Assembly (NCBI GenBank): GCA_030077755.1 | Contig: JAQJZZ010000001.1 | Location: 1,240,001-1,304,000 of the forward strand | Direction: 5' to 3' | DNA length: 64,000 nucleotides | Source of the DNA: Filosporella fistucella | Taxonomy: Eukaryota > Ascomycota > Leotiomycetes > Helotiales | Translations under genes and position numbers: made by a program | Notes under the pieces: model-generated | Database searches by the model: none | Seen by the model: the letters and a program-made list of their open reading frames with translations, nothing else | Told to the model about the DNA's origin: nothing | Shown: piece after piece, positions 22,749 to 35,106 of the stretch | Position numbering within the stretch: the first letter of the stretch is position 1 | Layout: each line of letters opens with the position of its first letter

Positions 22749-24142
22749 GGTGATTGTTTAGGTTCGTGAGGGTGTTCGTCTCAGTGTGGTGGGGGAATGG
22801 TGGTATTGCCAAAGGTTCTGACAGCAAGGCAGATATTAAGTATGATGTGTGATCATCTAATCAGGATAGTGCGCATTTCAGGGATGACGAGGCCATGAGG
22901 ATTGTCCCAACAGATTCGCGTGAAGCACAGGTGGTCGCGTGAAGGATGTAGGATCCAGGGCTGTGAACCAGCTGTATAGGTCAGGACATATTGCCATATA
23001 GGGAATGCAGCGAAGATGGGTGGACATATGGATGGCAAGGGAAGTGGTGTACATACATGTTCGATAATAGAATGCAATTTTGCTGTCGGTGTTGACGAGA
23101 CATATTGCTGTTGGGACATTGAAGGTGTTGCATGTGGAAGTAAAAGTGGATGTGTAGAGATACGGTGGTGATGATGATAGTGGTGCGATTATTCGTTTAA
23201 CAACTGCCTGTGCGTGCGAAGTGTACCAGGAGCCTAGATAGGTCAGGGGTATGTTGTATCCCGAGGTGCAAAAGAAAAGCATGATAGAGAGGAACGGCAG
23301 ATGCAGCTTCACATGTGAATGCTGAATGTTGAATGCTAAAAGTCCGATGCTGTTTTCTTTGCCGGACGTCATCAAGCAACCATTCACGAAGACTGGACCC
23401 TGCATAAATCTGCCGTGTGCATTAAAAAATTTTTAGGCATAAGTAATTTGTATGTAGTATGTGGTATGTACAGTAACTACCTTGAATCTAATGCAGCTAG
23501 CTTCACACAGAAATACAGACAGAACGTCTTACAAGTCCAGACATCTGAGCTATCTTGAATACCACCTATGTAATCTATCTGTAAGGGTCTACTAGATTCA
23601 TCCCTAAGTAGGTGGGTGATTCTAGGCAAGACTATACATAGGAAAGACGTTCTCTATTAGTACAAAATGCCCGAGAAGTGAAGACTAATTAGCCATCTTC
23701 AGTCTTGTACTCCGAACTATATAGTAGATATTCCTTGCAAACGTATCGTTACGAAGTGTACCTGGCTCAAGTTGAAAAGATAGCAGGAGAAAAGGAAACG
23801 AAGAGGGAGGAAGAGACCATACTGGCGGAGCGGAGCGGAGCGGAAAGTGCAGAGCAAAATAAGTCACACAAATATCAACAACTTCAACTCAAAATTAGTC
23901 ACACATAGTCCAGGCTGCGAATTTGCTTGCATATCAATAAGAATCTCCAGACAACTAGATATGGAAAATGACTCTGTCCGCCACCTCTTGAGCTTCACTT
24001 GCAAAGGCTACCCTCACATTACGGGATGAAGAAAAAGTTTCTAGCGCACGCATCGTTTTCTTTTTCTACCAAATAAAGCGGCGAATGCCTACTATGACTA
24101 GCGACTTGGAAAAAAATATCAGTTCACCGAAAATTTAACTCC
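22749..24142. other. Divergent intergenic region
   Basis: About 1.4 kb separating the minus-strand hydrolase from the plus-strand WDR6-like gene. A minus-strand frame at 22878-23405 (175 aa) has no recognisable domain and odd composition, so it is not called. A short tandem GGAGC repeat (three to four units) sits at about 23825-23842. Confidence 0.4.
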
Positions 24143-27100
24143 ATGTCGATTAGGGTGAGGCTACTCCGTTTATTTAGCTCTTCTTGTCATATCTCAACAC
24201 TCTTTGCCCATACTAGCTGTATGTATCTCATTCATGGCTAACCTGATCACAGCATGCTCATCTTTTAAATCCCATCACCGGCCTTGAATTTTTCATTGGT
24301 CAGGAGGGTAAGAATCTCATCTTGGCTGGAGAAGGCTCGTTCTTGAAAGTTTTCGAGGCAGAGACAGGGACCTCGACTCTGGTTTCACAATTTGAGATAT
24401 TCAATGGCCAAACTATTCATGGCATCGCTGTGCGAGAGGCAGTCGACCTCCGTGCTGATATTCAGGTCGTGATTTGGGGAGGTCCTTTCCTGGTGCAACT
24501 CACCAAAGCCGACTTTGAACTTCTATTGACTCGCAAAGTCTGCGACGTCAAGGATAAGGTCAGCGAGATCTCTGACTGGATTCTCGATGTGGCGATTTCT
24601 CCATATGGTGCTAATAGCTGTGCCATTGTGACAGCTCACAATACAATTCTCAGAGCTCGATCTCGAGGACCTGGGCAGTCTTTAGAAGTCGACTCTGTAG
24701 CTTCCCCATGTCGGTCCATCTTGTATTCTGCACATTTGATCTGGGAATCTTCAGACTGTGTTTTGGTTGCCGCTGGAACGGTTTTTGGGGAGATTATTGT
24801 TTGGAGGTGTACGCTCGGCATTGCGAATCAAATAATCTTCACATTTACCGGCCATGAAGGTTCTATCTTCGGAGTCAATATTTCACCACCAATCAAAAAG
24901 TCTCGTAACGGGCTAGAAAGATTGCTAGTAAGTTGCAGTGACGACCGCACCATTCGTGTTTGGGACCTCAGCGCGGATCCAGAAACCACGATGCCACCCG
25001 ACAGTCTGTCATTACTTCAAGAGACTGAATTTGGGGACAATATGAAGGGGTCATCTCCAAATGCCACGGAGAGATGTTTAGCTACAGTCATGGCACATGC
25101 GTCTCGTATCTGGCGAGTCAAGTTTTCCATGGGCCAGTGTCAAGTTCTCGATGATTGCAGTATTCGTCTGTTATCATTCGGAGAAGATGCCACAGCAAAT
25201 TATTGGGAGCTGGATCTGAAAGACCGACTGAACACCAATATGAAAGCCGATGGAATAAAGACGCGCCGTGTGACCGGAAGTTTGAGGCACTTAGGAGTTT
25301 TCGCGTTTCATAGTGGGAAACAGATATGGTCTGCAGCTGTTGGCTCCATGAATGGCAACGATATCACAATTACCACTGGTGGAGCTGATGGGAAAATATC
25401 TCTGTATAGCTTAGGGACTTCAAGGGTATGTTCAAGCTTGACGGATGATGGCTCTTTACAAAGACGGTCAGGGGATTCCAAATCTTGCTCCTGGGAATTG
25501 GATGAAATTTACAGTAAAATTAAAGCTCCAGAACCAAAATATGCCATCCGAGCAGCCCAAGAAGCCCAAGATTTTTCAGCACTGGCCTCATCGCCTGCGA
25601 CAGCAGGGAGCAGCGGACAACCGAGCAAGAAGAAGCCCAAAAACACTGCCAAAGATTCATTCAATCGTTACGCTTTCATTTCCAAAAGTCAGGTACTCCT
25701 CACAACCAATTTTGGAAAAGTTTTCTTGGGTAAGATAGAAGACAATCTAGTCTGGACTGAATTGAGCCTTCCAGAATCAGCTACCCAAGACCTCATGTCT
25801 TATGTAGTCGTGAAAAGTTTTCTCGACCTTGGTGTCGCGTTTTTGGCTGGAGCAAATGGTGCTATATATTCTTATCAGGACACAGAACTTTTGAAAGTTG
25901 CAGATGTGCACCGCAAGGTTGCCGAAATGTTCCAGGTTGTGGATTCTGTAGACAAAACATGTCATCTGCTAGTGACAACGCTTGGTGGTAATTTTGCGAC
26001 AATGTTTTCTCTCGATGGCTCGGATCCGCACAAGTTTTCAGCGAGAGAGGAATATTCCCTCCCTGAGAAATTTGCTGTTACAAGTGCTGGAAAGAACGGC
26101 AATACCCTCATCCTTGGGTCTCGGTTCGGATTTCTAGCACGATACGAAATTGGTAGAACTGATAGTCCTACCGAAATCTGGAAACCAAAAGATCGAAATG
26201 CAGCAGATGCAATTACAACTATCCTCTTTCTACCATCAGACCCAACCTCCAATACTCGTCACTTCTTGACCACTGAGCGAAATGGACAATACTCGGTCTT
26301 TCGCATTGACGAAGATTCCGCGCCGACGATTAGGGATGTTCATCATGGCACCCCACCTCTTGGGCCAATGATTGAAGCAGCTTGGTTTGACGGTCGTAAT
26401 CTTTTACTATACGGGTTCAAAGGAAAGAATTTTGTTGTATGGAACGAAACGGAACAATGCGAAATAATGAATGTTGACTGTGGTGGAGCGCATAGAAGCT
26501 ATGTCTTTACTCCACTTCCTGGTGGCAGTGGAGCCGGCCATTTCCTATACACCAAGGCGTCAAAGCTGTATCTCTATTCTTGCTCAAGACCTTCTCATCA
26601 GGTTGTCAAGCAAGGTGGACATGGCAGGGAGATCAAAGCTTGTGCGGTTTCCTGTGATGGCTTGATAGCTACCGGAGCTGAAGATACTGTGATTCGAATA
26701 TGGCGTTACGAAGATGGTGATACCAATTTAAGCAATCGATTTGATTGCCAAAAAGTAATTCAACGACACACAGCGGGAATTCAGCATCTGCAGTGGCATG
26801 GCTCAAAATATTTGTTCAGCAGCGGAGGTACTGAAGAATTTTACGTCTGGGCTATTGAAATGATACCATCTTTCGGTATAGGCGTCGTCTGTGAGGCCCC
26901 TTGTCCGGATGCGAGTGAGGATAAAGATTTGAGGATCATGAGTTTCGACGTATCAGATGCTCCTGGGAAAACCACGTCTGAAGCAGAAGGAAGTCTCTTG
27001 ATAAGCTTAGCGTACTCCGATTCGACTATCAAGACTTACACATATTCAAAGACCAATGGATTCGACTTGTTACTCACCGGACAATATACATCAGCATGTT

Positions 27101-27687
27101 TGACTCAGATACGTCACATCAAGGTCTCTGAACAGGAAATATACATCCTTACTGCAGCAACAGATGGACGTCTGAACATATGGAAAGCTTCCATGCCATC
27201 TAACTGCTCAATATCTGTATCTAGCAGTGGAACTTTCGCTCTCCTCACATCAAATCCAGTCCATCAAAGTGCAATCAAATGCCTAAGCATCATAGACTAT
27301 GAAGGCTACCTCATTGTAGCTACTGGAGGTGATGACAACGCATTGGGTCTTTCGGTATACGACACACAGGATCTGACACGATCTCAGAAGAGCTGTGTAT
27401 TGAGAAGTGCACATGCGGCAGCTATCACAGGACTGACGTTTGCAGGCAATGCGGGAGAGAAGTCGTTCAGATTAACAAGCTCGAGTAATGACCAGAGAGT
27501 CAAGAAATGGGTGGTGAGGACGTCTGGGGGAGGAGCGAGCAATGAGGTGAATCTGAGTATTGATAGAGTTGGTGATGAATTCACTTCCATCGCAGATGTA
27601 GGGGAAGTTGTCTTACTAGACGCCGGGGATGGGAGGTCCAAAAAAGTCATGATAGTAGGAAATGGGATGGAGGTATGGAATATTTAG
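24143..27687 (+). CDS. WDR6/Rtt10-like WD40 protein
   Basis: Two exons, 24143-24154 and 24253-27687, giving 1148 aa. The first coding exon is only four codons (ATG TCG ATT AGG), followed by a 98-nt intron (GTGAGG, branch CTAAC, CACAG). Exon 2 opens with HAHLLNPITGLEFF, the expected N-terminus of this family. Many WD40 repeats follow over the whole length, with clear endings such as SCSDDRTIRVWDL, TGAEDTVIRIWRY and DGRLNIWKA. Length and order match WDR6, called Rtt10/Trm734 in yeast. Established role: partner of the Trm7 methyltransferase in 2'-O-methylation of the wobble base of certain tRNAs, and also reported in endosomal recycling. The role here is by homology. It is convergent with the DUF1769 gene. 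Confidence 0.85.
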
Positions 27688-27952
27688 ATACTTGGCCATT
27701 TTATGCCAATAAAGATTCTTCACCAATACAGAAACTCGTACTTAGAACGAGGAAAATATGGGCATAACTCTGTGGTTTGATAAAGTGAAGTTGTTCTAAT
27801 ATTCTATAAAACAATGATCTATGAAAACAACGCGTTATATCATTACAAGTGACCCAACAACTTTTAACCTCCATATCATCCCAAGTTTTCATGACAATAT
27901 GGAGGACCAGATTTTGTGCCCACCTCTAGGACGAGCCGAACTCATCTATCTC

Positions 27953-29187
27953 TCAATCAACATCATCCTCACTCGTCTCCGGCATCCTCTCTTTATCCAC
28001 CACCGGCTTCTCACTCTCCAACCCATTCTTCTCTCTCTCATGTTTCTCCTTCAATTCCTTACTCATCAACTCGAAGGGCTTTCCGCCTTCTACCCCATCT
28101 TTCACATTCCCATCGTCATCTACGTCTTCTTTCAGATAAAGCGTGAACAATACGACGAAGAGGACGGTATCCGTTTTTCGGTTCTTGAGCGTGTATCTTA
28201 GGGTGTGTGAGCGTTTTGGTGCCCTAAATATTGAGAGGATGGCGTTGGTACTGTTAAACTCCACTAGAAGAGGGGGTAATAATATGAATGTATGGATGGA
28301 ATGAATAAGGCAGGATTAAAGGAAAAGAGAGAGGAAGCGTACCGAAGACCTTGTCCATCCCAGTATTTCATGATAGGGAGAGTGAAACCAGGCAATCTGA
28401 GAGCGAAATCTGGAAAGATTAGCCAAACTCTACAATAAGGAAAGTGAACGACAAACCATTGAAATCAAGATACGGGTTAAAGAAATCACACCCATAACTT
28501 CTTCCCTCCTCCCAATCCCACTGTCTCCTATTCTCCTCAACCAAAAAGTGTTTTTTCCTCGCCGCTTCCGTCTCAGGGATCCCCTTCTCATTCCTAACCT
28601 CCATCCCCTCCTCACTACCACCCTCTACAAACACCAGACCAGCTTCATGTTCGTCCTCCTCTGCCTCTCCATTTTTACCACCTACATGCAGCGTATTAAC
28701 ACTACTCGCCGCAGGGCCATAGAGATACGGTTTCTCCGCGTACACATCCCCATCTAATCCCGGATCAACAACCCACTTTACGATCTTGAACGCGGTGCTG
28801 AACCCTGGTGGCAGACGGTCGCGGATCGGATGATCGAAATCGTTGCCGAAGACTAGGTCGTCGCCGTTAATGGTGGATTTGGGTGTGAATTTGAAGGCGA
28901 TGCTGTATTGGTCCTTGTTTTTGGCGTGCGGCTCGAGGGAGAAATAGGGAGAGGTTGAGGGTGAGGATTTAGGGAGGCCGCGGTAGGACTATATTTTGTT
29001 AGGAAACTTGGTAGAGAGAGGAGGGGAGGGGAAGGTAGGGACTGACTTGAATGCGGACGTTGAGGTCAACTGTCATGTGTTCCGAGTCGATGGTTACGGT
29101 CTGAGAATTGTTCACAGGCACGATTTGATGCTTCGTGATATCGTATTCTGAGCCTGCAGATACCTGCAGAATGTAATTGTGTGCCAT
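27953..29187 (-). CDS. DUF1769 (UPF0590) family protein
   Basis: Four exons: 29187-29047, 28988-28457, 28409-28343 and 28223-27953, giving 336 aa. The sequence shows the conserved family block IAFKFTPKSTINGDDLVFGN, followed by PIRDRLPPGFSTAFKIVKW, VVDPGLDGDVYAEKPYLYG, and a C-terminal domain FALRLPGFTLPIMKYWDGQ. The tail is charged (K/E rich). DUF1769 proteins are widespread in fungi and have no assigned biochemical function; no signal peptide or membrane segment is visible. Exon 3 is 67 nt, the third intron 119 nt and the others about 50-60 nt, all in frame. An ORF upstream at 29301-29600 does not join it. Confidence 0.82.
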
Positions 29188-29720
29188 TGAGATCGATTTG
29201 CGTTGTTGAGGTGGCGTGTAAATATTCGATGTCTTGTTGGTTTTGCAAAGTATCTAGCCCGTGGGGGTGTGAGAGTAGGGGACTGAGAAGCGCGACGGGA
29301 CTAAATATCGTTTAGTGAAGCTGCAATCGTCTCAAACATCAACTCATTTGATTCAAGTTCGTTTTTCTGGCTCAATACTCGACTCGAGTCGAGTTTGCAG
29401 TTTGCGATGACGGAGGTGTTGTCCGAGGCCTTTTTTATTTTGCCGCTTGCGATGAGAGCGGTGTAGAGCGTGACGTAGTTTATCTCACAATGGGAATGAT
29501 GCATGTGACAATCTGTTCTTGAACTTCTTTGGGAAGCCTGCATTGAGCCTGTGTTGAATAGATCATTAAACTCCATTATAGTTGCATGCTTCTCGTGCAA
29601 AAAGGTCTCACAAGGTTAATTCATGCTTGTTTATTATATTAACATTTTAATCTCGACATATACAGATTCGGTCTTCTTACACTATATACAAACCACAACC
29701 TTGACCTCGCATTCAACCAA
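29188..29720. other. Short intergenic region
   Basis: About 530 bp between the F-box gene terminus and the DUF1769 start, both on the minus strand. A 99-codon minus-strand frame (29301-29600) is unsupported. The region should hold the DUF1769 promoter. Confidence 0.4.
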
Positions 29721-31539
29721 CTACGAAACCGTGTTAAAAGGCCGAGTGGTGTACGGCGATAAGAAATTGTCAATATCAACCCTTTGATAAAAGCTAATAT
29801 GACCAAACCCAAGCCAATACTGGGCCAGTCTGTCATGTGAAATCATGATCAACTGGCTTTCTATGTATTTGTCTGGAATCAGATCAGCATATGCCAGTAC
29901 ATAATTTATTGATGGAACTCACCATTGCGGAACATGCGTGCCGCAATATGCCCCCTACTCTTCACTATCCTGGCACCTTTGAACCGTTCCTCAGTGGCAG
30001 TCCGAACAAAAGAATTCTTAGAAATATCATCTGCGATGAATGTGTACTCTCCTCGTGGTACATTCGGATCTCCTGTCAATTTGATAGCTTCCAAACTACC
30101 CCGATTGATTCGTTCATCTTTCTTCCGTGCCTCCCACTCTTCGATAGTCTCATCCTCTCCCTGGATGACCAAAGACTCATCGAATGGCGTTTCGTCATCT
30201 GGTTGATGAAGAAGTAAGAATTCACAGCCATGACCGCTGTAGTCTCCAACCCAAATACCCCGGTATGGTTTCTCTTTGGTTGGAGTATACAATTTCGGGT
30301 CCAATGTGGAGTAAGTATAGACTTCCTCTCCTAGGTGTACACTCGGGGCGGTTGGAGAAGCTGACATCTCAATCCATCTTCTAATTCTGAAAGCCTGATC
30401 ACTAGCTTCTGACCGCGTTTGTGGTTTATGCCCTGGCCCAGCAAAAGCCTCTATACTGGCATTTCGAACTCGGTGACGGGCGGGTATGATCATTGGTGGC
30501 CATACCTGCATACTTGGATGTGCTTCAACTGGACGAGCGAGGAGAAAATTCGAAAAGACCCCACGGCTTGGATTTTGGGCTATTTGCATCGGGGTTTCAG
30601 CCTTAAATCTATGTGCAGCAGTCACTCCCGATGACTTAATCAGCGATTCCAATGACAAAGCTTCAAGCTGAACAACCGGCTGGTCCATATGAAGACTGAC
30701 TTGAGGCTCAAAAGAGTGAATAAGCACTTCGTCATCATATTCCCAATGTTCGAAACTTGGAGGTGGACGTTCTGCAACTAGTCGGTACCCTTCGATACAG
30801 CCACGGCGAGGATCATATCGTATAACAATAAATTTTCCAGTCAAGAAGTAATCGCAGAAGAATATCTTGTATTTTGGAAGGAACCAGTGAGGATCGTGAG
30901 CGATATAGAGTTCTCGGAAGGTTTTACATGGGGCAGGGCTGGTGACCTCCACCCCGGGAACATTTTCTTGGACGTGACGTTGCCATATTATGTCCGAGTT
31001 TGCATGCTGTGATAGTAAATGACAAGTCCCGGATGCGGATGCGACGTCAATGGGTCCGAGGAATGAGAGAATATGGTCGATCAACTCTGAGGGCAGAGCA
31101 GTGAGTAGAACGTTGTTCTTCATTGGGCGAGAAGGGTCTGGGGAGTTGATATCGATTAGTAAAAGTTCAGGTACGAAAACACAACACTGTGAATTGGAAA
31201 TTCTGCTGAGGTTATGACCACTGGTCATAATACTTTGTCCCACAGAGTGCAGTACGTCGCGGAATTACCAAAAAAGGTGAAATCTAGCAACATACATAAA
31301 TCAGAGGTAAATATCTGACTCGAACTGGCACCTTCATTCGCTGGTGGAAGGTTGTTCTTGCTCTGAAGATCCTCTTCTTTAAGTGCCTCGACAGGAATTG
31401 AATCTACCAAATCCATGCTCTCTTCAATACCAGGATCGATTCGTCCATGTCGATACTCCCAATCGTTATCCATAGTAATCGGTGCACTCGAAGGCGAGGA
31501 GCCAGAGGCCATTTTGTGGTTATCGATATTAGAACCCAT
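29721..31539 (-). CDS. F-box protein, 536 aa
   Basis: Three exons: 31539-31296, 31137-29923 and 29872-29721. The N-terminal 80 residues are disordered. The F-box follows directly at the start of exon 2 (LPSELIDHILSFL, then TCHLLSQHANSDIIWQRHV). The rest is a beta-rich ligand domain found in an ascomycete F-box family (WFLPKYKIFFCDYFLTGKFI, YRGIWVGDYSGHGCEFLLLH, DPNVPRGEYTFIADDI). The last exon supplies the conserved end SQLIMISHDRLAQYW and FGHISFYQRVDID. F-box proteins recruit substrates to SCF (Skp1-Cullin-F-box) ubiquitin ligases; the substrate is unknown. The first intron is 158 nt and its acceptor (CCCCAG before 31137) was chosen because it alone keeps frame. A 65-codon frame ending at 29639 is just the last exon in another frame. 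Confidence 0.85.
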
Positions 31540-34030
31540 GAGGAAAGTGGTTGTAATTTAACAAACTGCCTTCCTCTGTGGTGGTGGTGTCTGATCTATC
31601 CTCCTTCCTCCTCAAACAACAAGAGGAGGCTTGAGGAAGAAGCTTCGTCGTCAATGTTGAGTATTTTTGGTGGATCAAGTTGCACCGTCGTCCACTATCT
31701 CAAGTAGTCACGACGACCAGGCCAAGCCTAATACACCCACCCTGCCCTTAGTTTTCTTTTTGAAGCCTCCCCAAGTCCCCCTCGCTGCATGCACGCACGG
31801 ATTCCTTGACTTGCTTTGCCTGGGAGTATGTGGCTTTCGCGAATCTGACTTGGTGTCGTAGTAGATATCGATCCTTGATCACCTTCCCTTGCAGGACGGG
31901 AAACGGGGGGAGTCAGCTAGCTAGCCACGTACGCCTGGGCGCGACGGGATTATTATACCAAAGCGTGTATCGTATGGGGTGAAATGGAAATAATGCACCG
32001 GGCCGGGCAAGTGAATTGAGTGGTAAATGATGACTGGTGACACTGGTGTATTTTGGTTTTGAGCTTCCTATTCAAGATGCGGTTGAGGAACTTGAGGTCG
32101 GTAGTTGCGGGTCGGCTATAAGTGTGAGACTAGGCTAGCAAGGAGGCGAGGAGGGGAGGATGAGAGATTGAGTGAGTGTATGTAGAAAGCGGATGTATAG
32201 TAAAGGTAGTAGACTAGGTTGTGGGATATATGGCGGTGATATTATGATTGAATGTTGTGTAAGATCGGGATCTTGGAGGTGCCTCGGCCTGAGAGGAAAA
32301 TGGTTGATGTCGAAATATGGAGGGAAGGGAGTAAATGAGCGAATAGTAGTATAAAGTACTCCCACTTCACAAGCAAGCTCCGCACTAGAACAGCTTGACG
32401 CTATTGAAGTAGACGGTAGTAAATCTAGGATGTTACTCTCAGTTACCGTAATGCCACCTTGCTTGATATTCCCCGGTCTGGACCTCAAGGCTGGGCGTCA
32501 ATGTTCATGCCATGCATATATCATTGGTTCTGCCTTCGTCTACCTTTCTTCGACCGGCTCGTGTAGACAGACTCGTCTCGAATACGATGATCAATGGCAG
32601 ATAATAATCACCGTCGAGATCAGCTTGTATGCTGAAGTTAAGCGTCGAGAGTGTGTACTTTCCAGCAGTCGTTATAGGCAGGTGGGCAGCGGCCAAGGGC
32701 AGAGCCAAGGAGGGATGGGTGTCTGGGTATTTGCTGGCGGCTGCTGGGGAACTTGAGAGATGTGGATGTGAATGTGGATATGGATATGGATAGGGATAGG
32801 AATAAGGTGAGGTGACTAGGTAGGTAAGGTAGGTAAGGTAGGGTGCGGACCACGGAAAAAGGTGGGAGGCGGAAGGGGGCAATATGCATGCGGGACATAG
32901 GTGATGAGATGGACTACATTGAAGCACAGACAAAAAAGCATTTTTCAACGTCGAAAGCGGAGAGGAAGACAATATATTGTGTAGTTGAAATCCGGTTTTG
33001 ATGGTGTATCTTTTATTGTTGTATATTAAAGTTCATATTGATATGATATATGGATAATCATAATCAACTTCCTCCTCGGTTCGTGGAACACTCCACTGCA
33101 TCAGACAGATAATTTACTCTACATACATATATCATGCAGCCTGAAAAATGGGGGATGACATGAATCACCAAGTCGACAAGTTTTACCTCGATACAGCTAG
33201 ACCCAACCAAGTGCATCACATACTCCTTCTACCTAAGCAAACAAGCATGCAAGCCATCCACATGGACATCCACATTTACACCTTGCTGGGCATGGCAGAG
33301 CATGGCAAAATCCACTCCAGCCCCATCTAGTCCCACATGATGTACCAAGGTACTTCCGTTCCTGGCTGAGTCTTTCCCATCACAAACTTCACCCGCTTCT
33401 CTCCATCCGACATCGCACCACATTTGCATGCCATGCAAGACAGATATGTAAGCACTCTTCCGTTAGTAGAGGTCTCGTGCAAATCTGCAGAGTCTGTGAC
33501 CAGATGTAAAATGAATATCATCGAGAAATTCTCTACGTAGGTAAGCACTTATCAAATTCCATCTCTTAATCTGGGTATGTATCTACCCATCGTAACTAGA
33601 TATCGTCTCCCTCCATCCACTTACACCCACCTTACCCCCTCTTTAATATATCCAAGTGAGACAAACATGCTCCCGACACCATGGTTGTGGATGCCTGATG
33701 TGTACGTGGATGCTGGAGAAAAGTCTCTCCGTACCGTGTCGTCCATCTATCCGTTGTGCTGATATTAAAAAAAAAATGGTACTGTATTGGGCGGTGCTGA
33801 GAGAGAGGGATATACCTAGCTATGGCGTCATCATGATTTTGTGACAGCAAGGAGGGGGAGTTTTAGCTCGCTTAGCAATTTAATAGAGAAACAACTATAT
33901 CTATAGCTTCAAGAACTTCTAATTACCTTCTATATACAGCCAAATAAAAACAATAGATCTATTCTTAATCTTCTATTCCCTATTCTCGAATACCTAATTC
34001 CATTCCCAACTCTCAAACACAGCTCTTCTA
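31540..34030. other. 2.5-kb gene-poor region between divergent genes
   Basis: No convincing gene on either strand. It contains pyrimidine/purine-skewed low complexity: a GGTAAGGTAGGTAA-type repeat at 32812-32842 and GGATATGGATATGGAT near 32765-32800. These produce open but repetitive minus-strand frames (32505-32972) with PYPYPYPHSH-like residues, not a gene. It is the largest gap in the window and a likely shared promoter or site of non-coding transcription. Confidence 0.45.
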
Positions 34031-34893
34031 ATGAGTTTCCTGCCTATCGTCAAGGATATCATCCCTATGATCATGCCTACGAAAGTCCACGTCACCAAAG
34101 CCAGTGATCTGGATGTCGGCACAGGCCAGGTTAGTAGTTTTCATTATCTATTAATTAAGAGATTTAGATATATTAACAATCATAGACAGAAGGCATGATC
34201 CGGAAAGGAGCTATCATCAATAAGAGCGATAAAGTATGTGCTTCTGGTAAGCATACCTCTCTTTTCCTACCTATCTTGCTAGTAACCTAGTTCTCACTTC
34301 ATATTTTACCTACCTATCACACTTCTAGCATTGTCATAATATTTATATTCCTTGCAAACTTCTCCGCTATTCACCTTTAACGTTGCCTGTTTATTCCTCC
34401 GTATTATTTCTCCTTAAATAGACCCACCACCCCCTGCTTAACTACCTCCATCTGCACCCCTCCCTCCGCCTTCGCAGCACATAATCCTCCCCTCCAACCA
34501 ATAAATAAAACCAATTATTTCTCGCTCACAAGAAAAAGTTTTCTCACCGAATGACTCCTCATCCATCACAATGAAAAATTTCTCCCCTCGCATATGCATC
34601 CCATTTCTCACACATCAGCAGTCATGATAGCCAAACCCCATTCTTCGAGCGCGGTGCATCATCACGGCGAACAGGATACAATTGTCTATGCTGCTAGTGG
34701 TCACGGTGCCGTCGTATCGGACGGGGGCAAGACGAGACAGGAGCTGGCGCCGGGTGATTTTGCATTGATACCTGCTTGGACTGAACATCAGGAAATTAAT
34801 GATGGGGATGAAGAGGTTACTTGGATTATTACTAGAAGTGGAGGGGAGCCTGTGGTGGTAAATCTTGAAGGGTGGGGTGGGAATACAACATAG
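34031..34893 (+). CDS. Small cupin-domain protein, 143 aa
   Basis: Three exons: 34031-34129, 34186-34246 and 34622-34893. The second intron is 375 nt, unusually long for this window (gtaagc ... tcagcag). The protein is one conserved cupin barrel: SAVHHHGEQDTIVYAASG gives the first motif with a metal-binding His/His/Glu set, and LAPGDFALIPAWTEHQEIN gives the second motif with its His. Small single-cupin proteins of this type may be isomerases, dioxygenases or metal-binding proteins; function cannot be narrowed. Splice phases agree (33 codons, then phase 1) and produce the smooth junction SDKVCASVMIAKPHS. It is convergent with Spt5. Confidence 0.8.
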
Positions 34894-35106
34894 GTAGAAA
34901 GTGAATAATGAATTATTTTGAACCTTGTGAAATGCTGGAATTCTCTAGTTCAACGCTCCACCAAAGTTACAATCCAGCCTCATCTCAAATGCAGTCCCGT
35001 TTTCCCTTCCGCTCCCGTTGGTTATTCTTTTTAAGACAAAGATGAAATAGATGCCCCTAACTGCCTATCAAAATACCACGCCAATGCAGATTCTTCACCT
35101 CACAAC

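Noticed and set aside
22878..23405. Minus-strand 175-codon ORF as a gene
   Set aside because: Odd composition without any domain. It lies in a divergent promoter region and has no supporting splice or start context.
27821..28201. Plus-strand 126-codon ORF
   Set aside because: It is antisense to the last exon of the DUF1769 gene, whose frame and family match are clear.
29639..29836. Separate 65-aa membrane micro-protein
   Set aside because: It is the last exon of the F-box gene in another frame; the spliced frame gives the conserved F-box family end.
32505..32972. Minus-strand 155-codon ORF with PYPYPYPHSH-like repeats
   Set aside because: The open frame results from simple repeats in the DNA; it is not protein-like.
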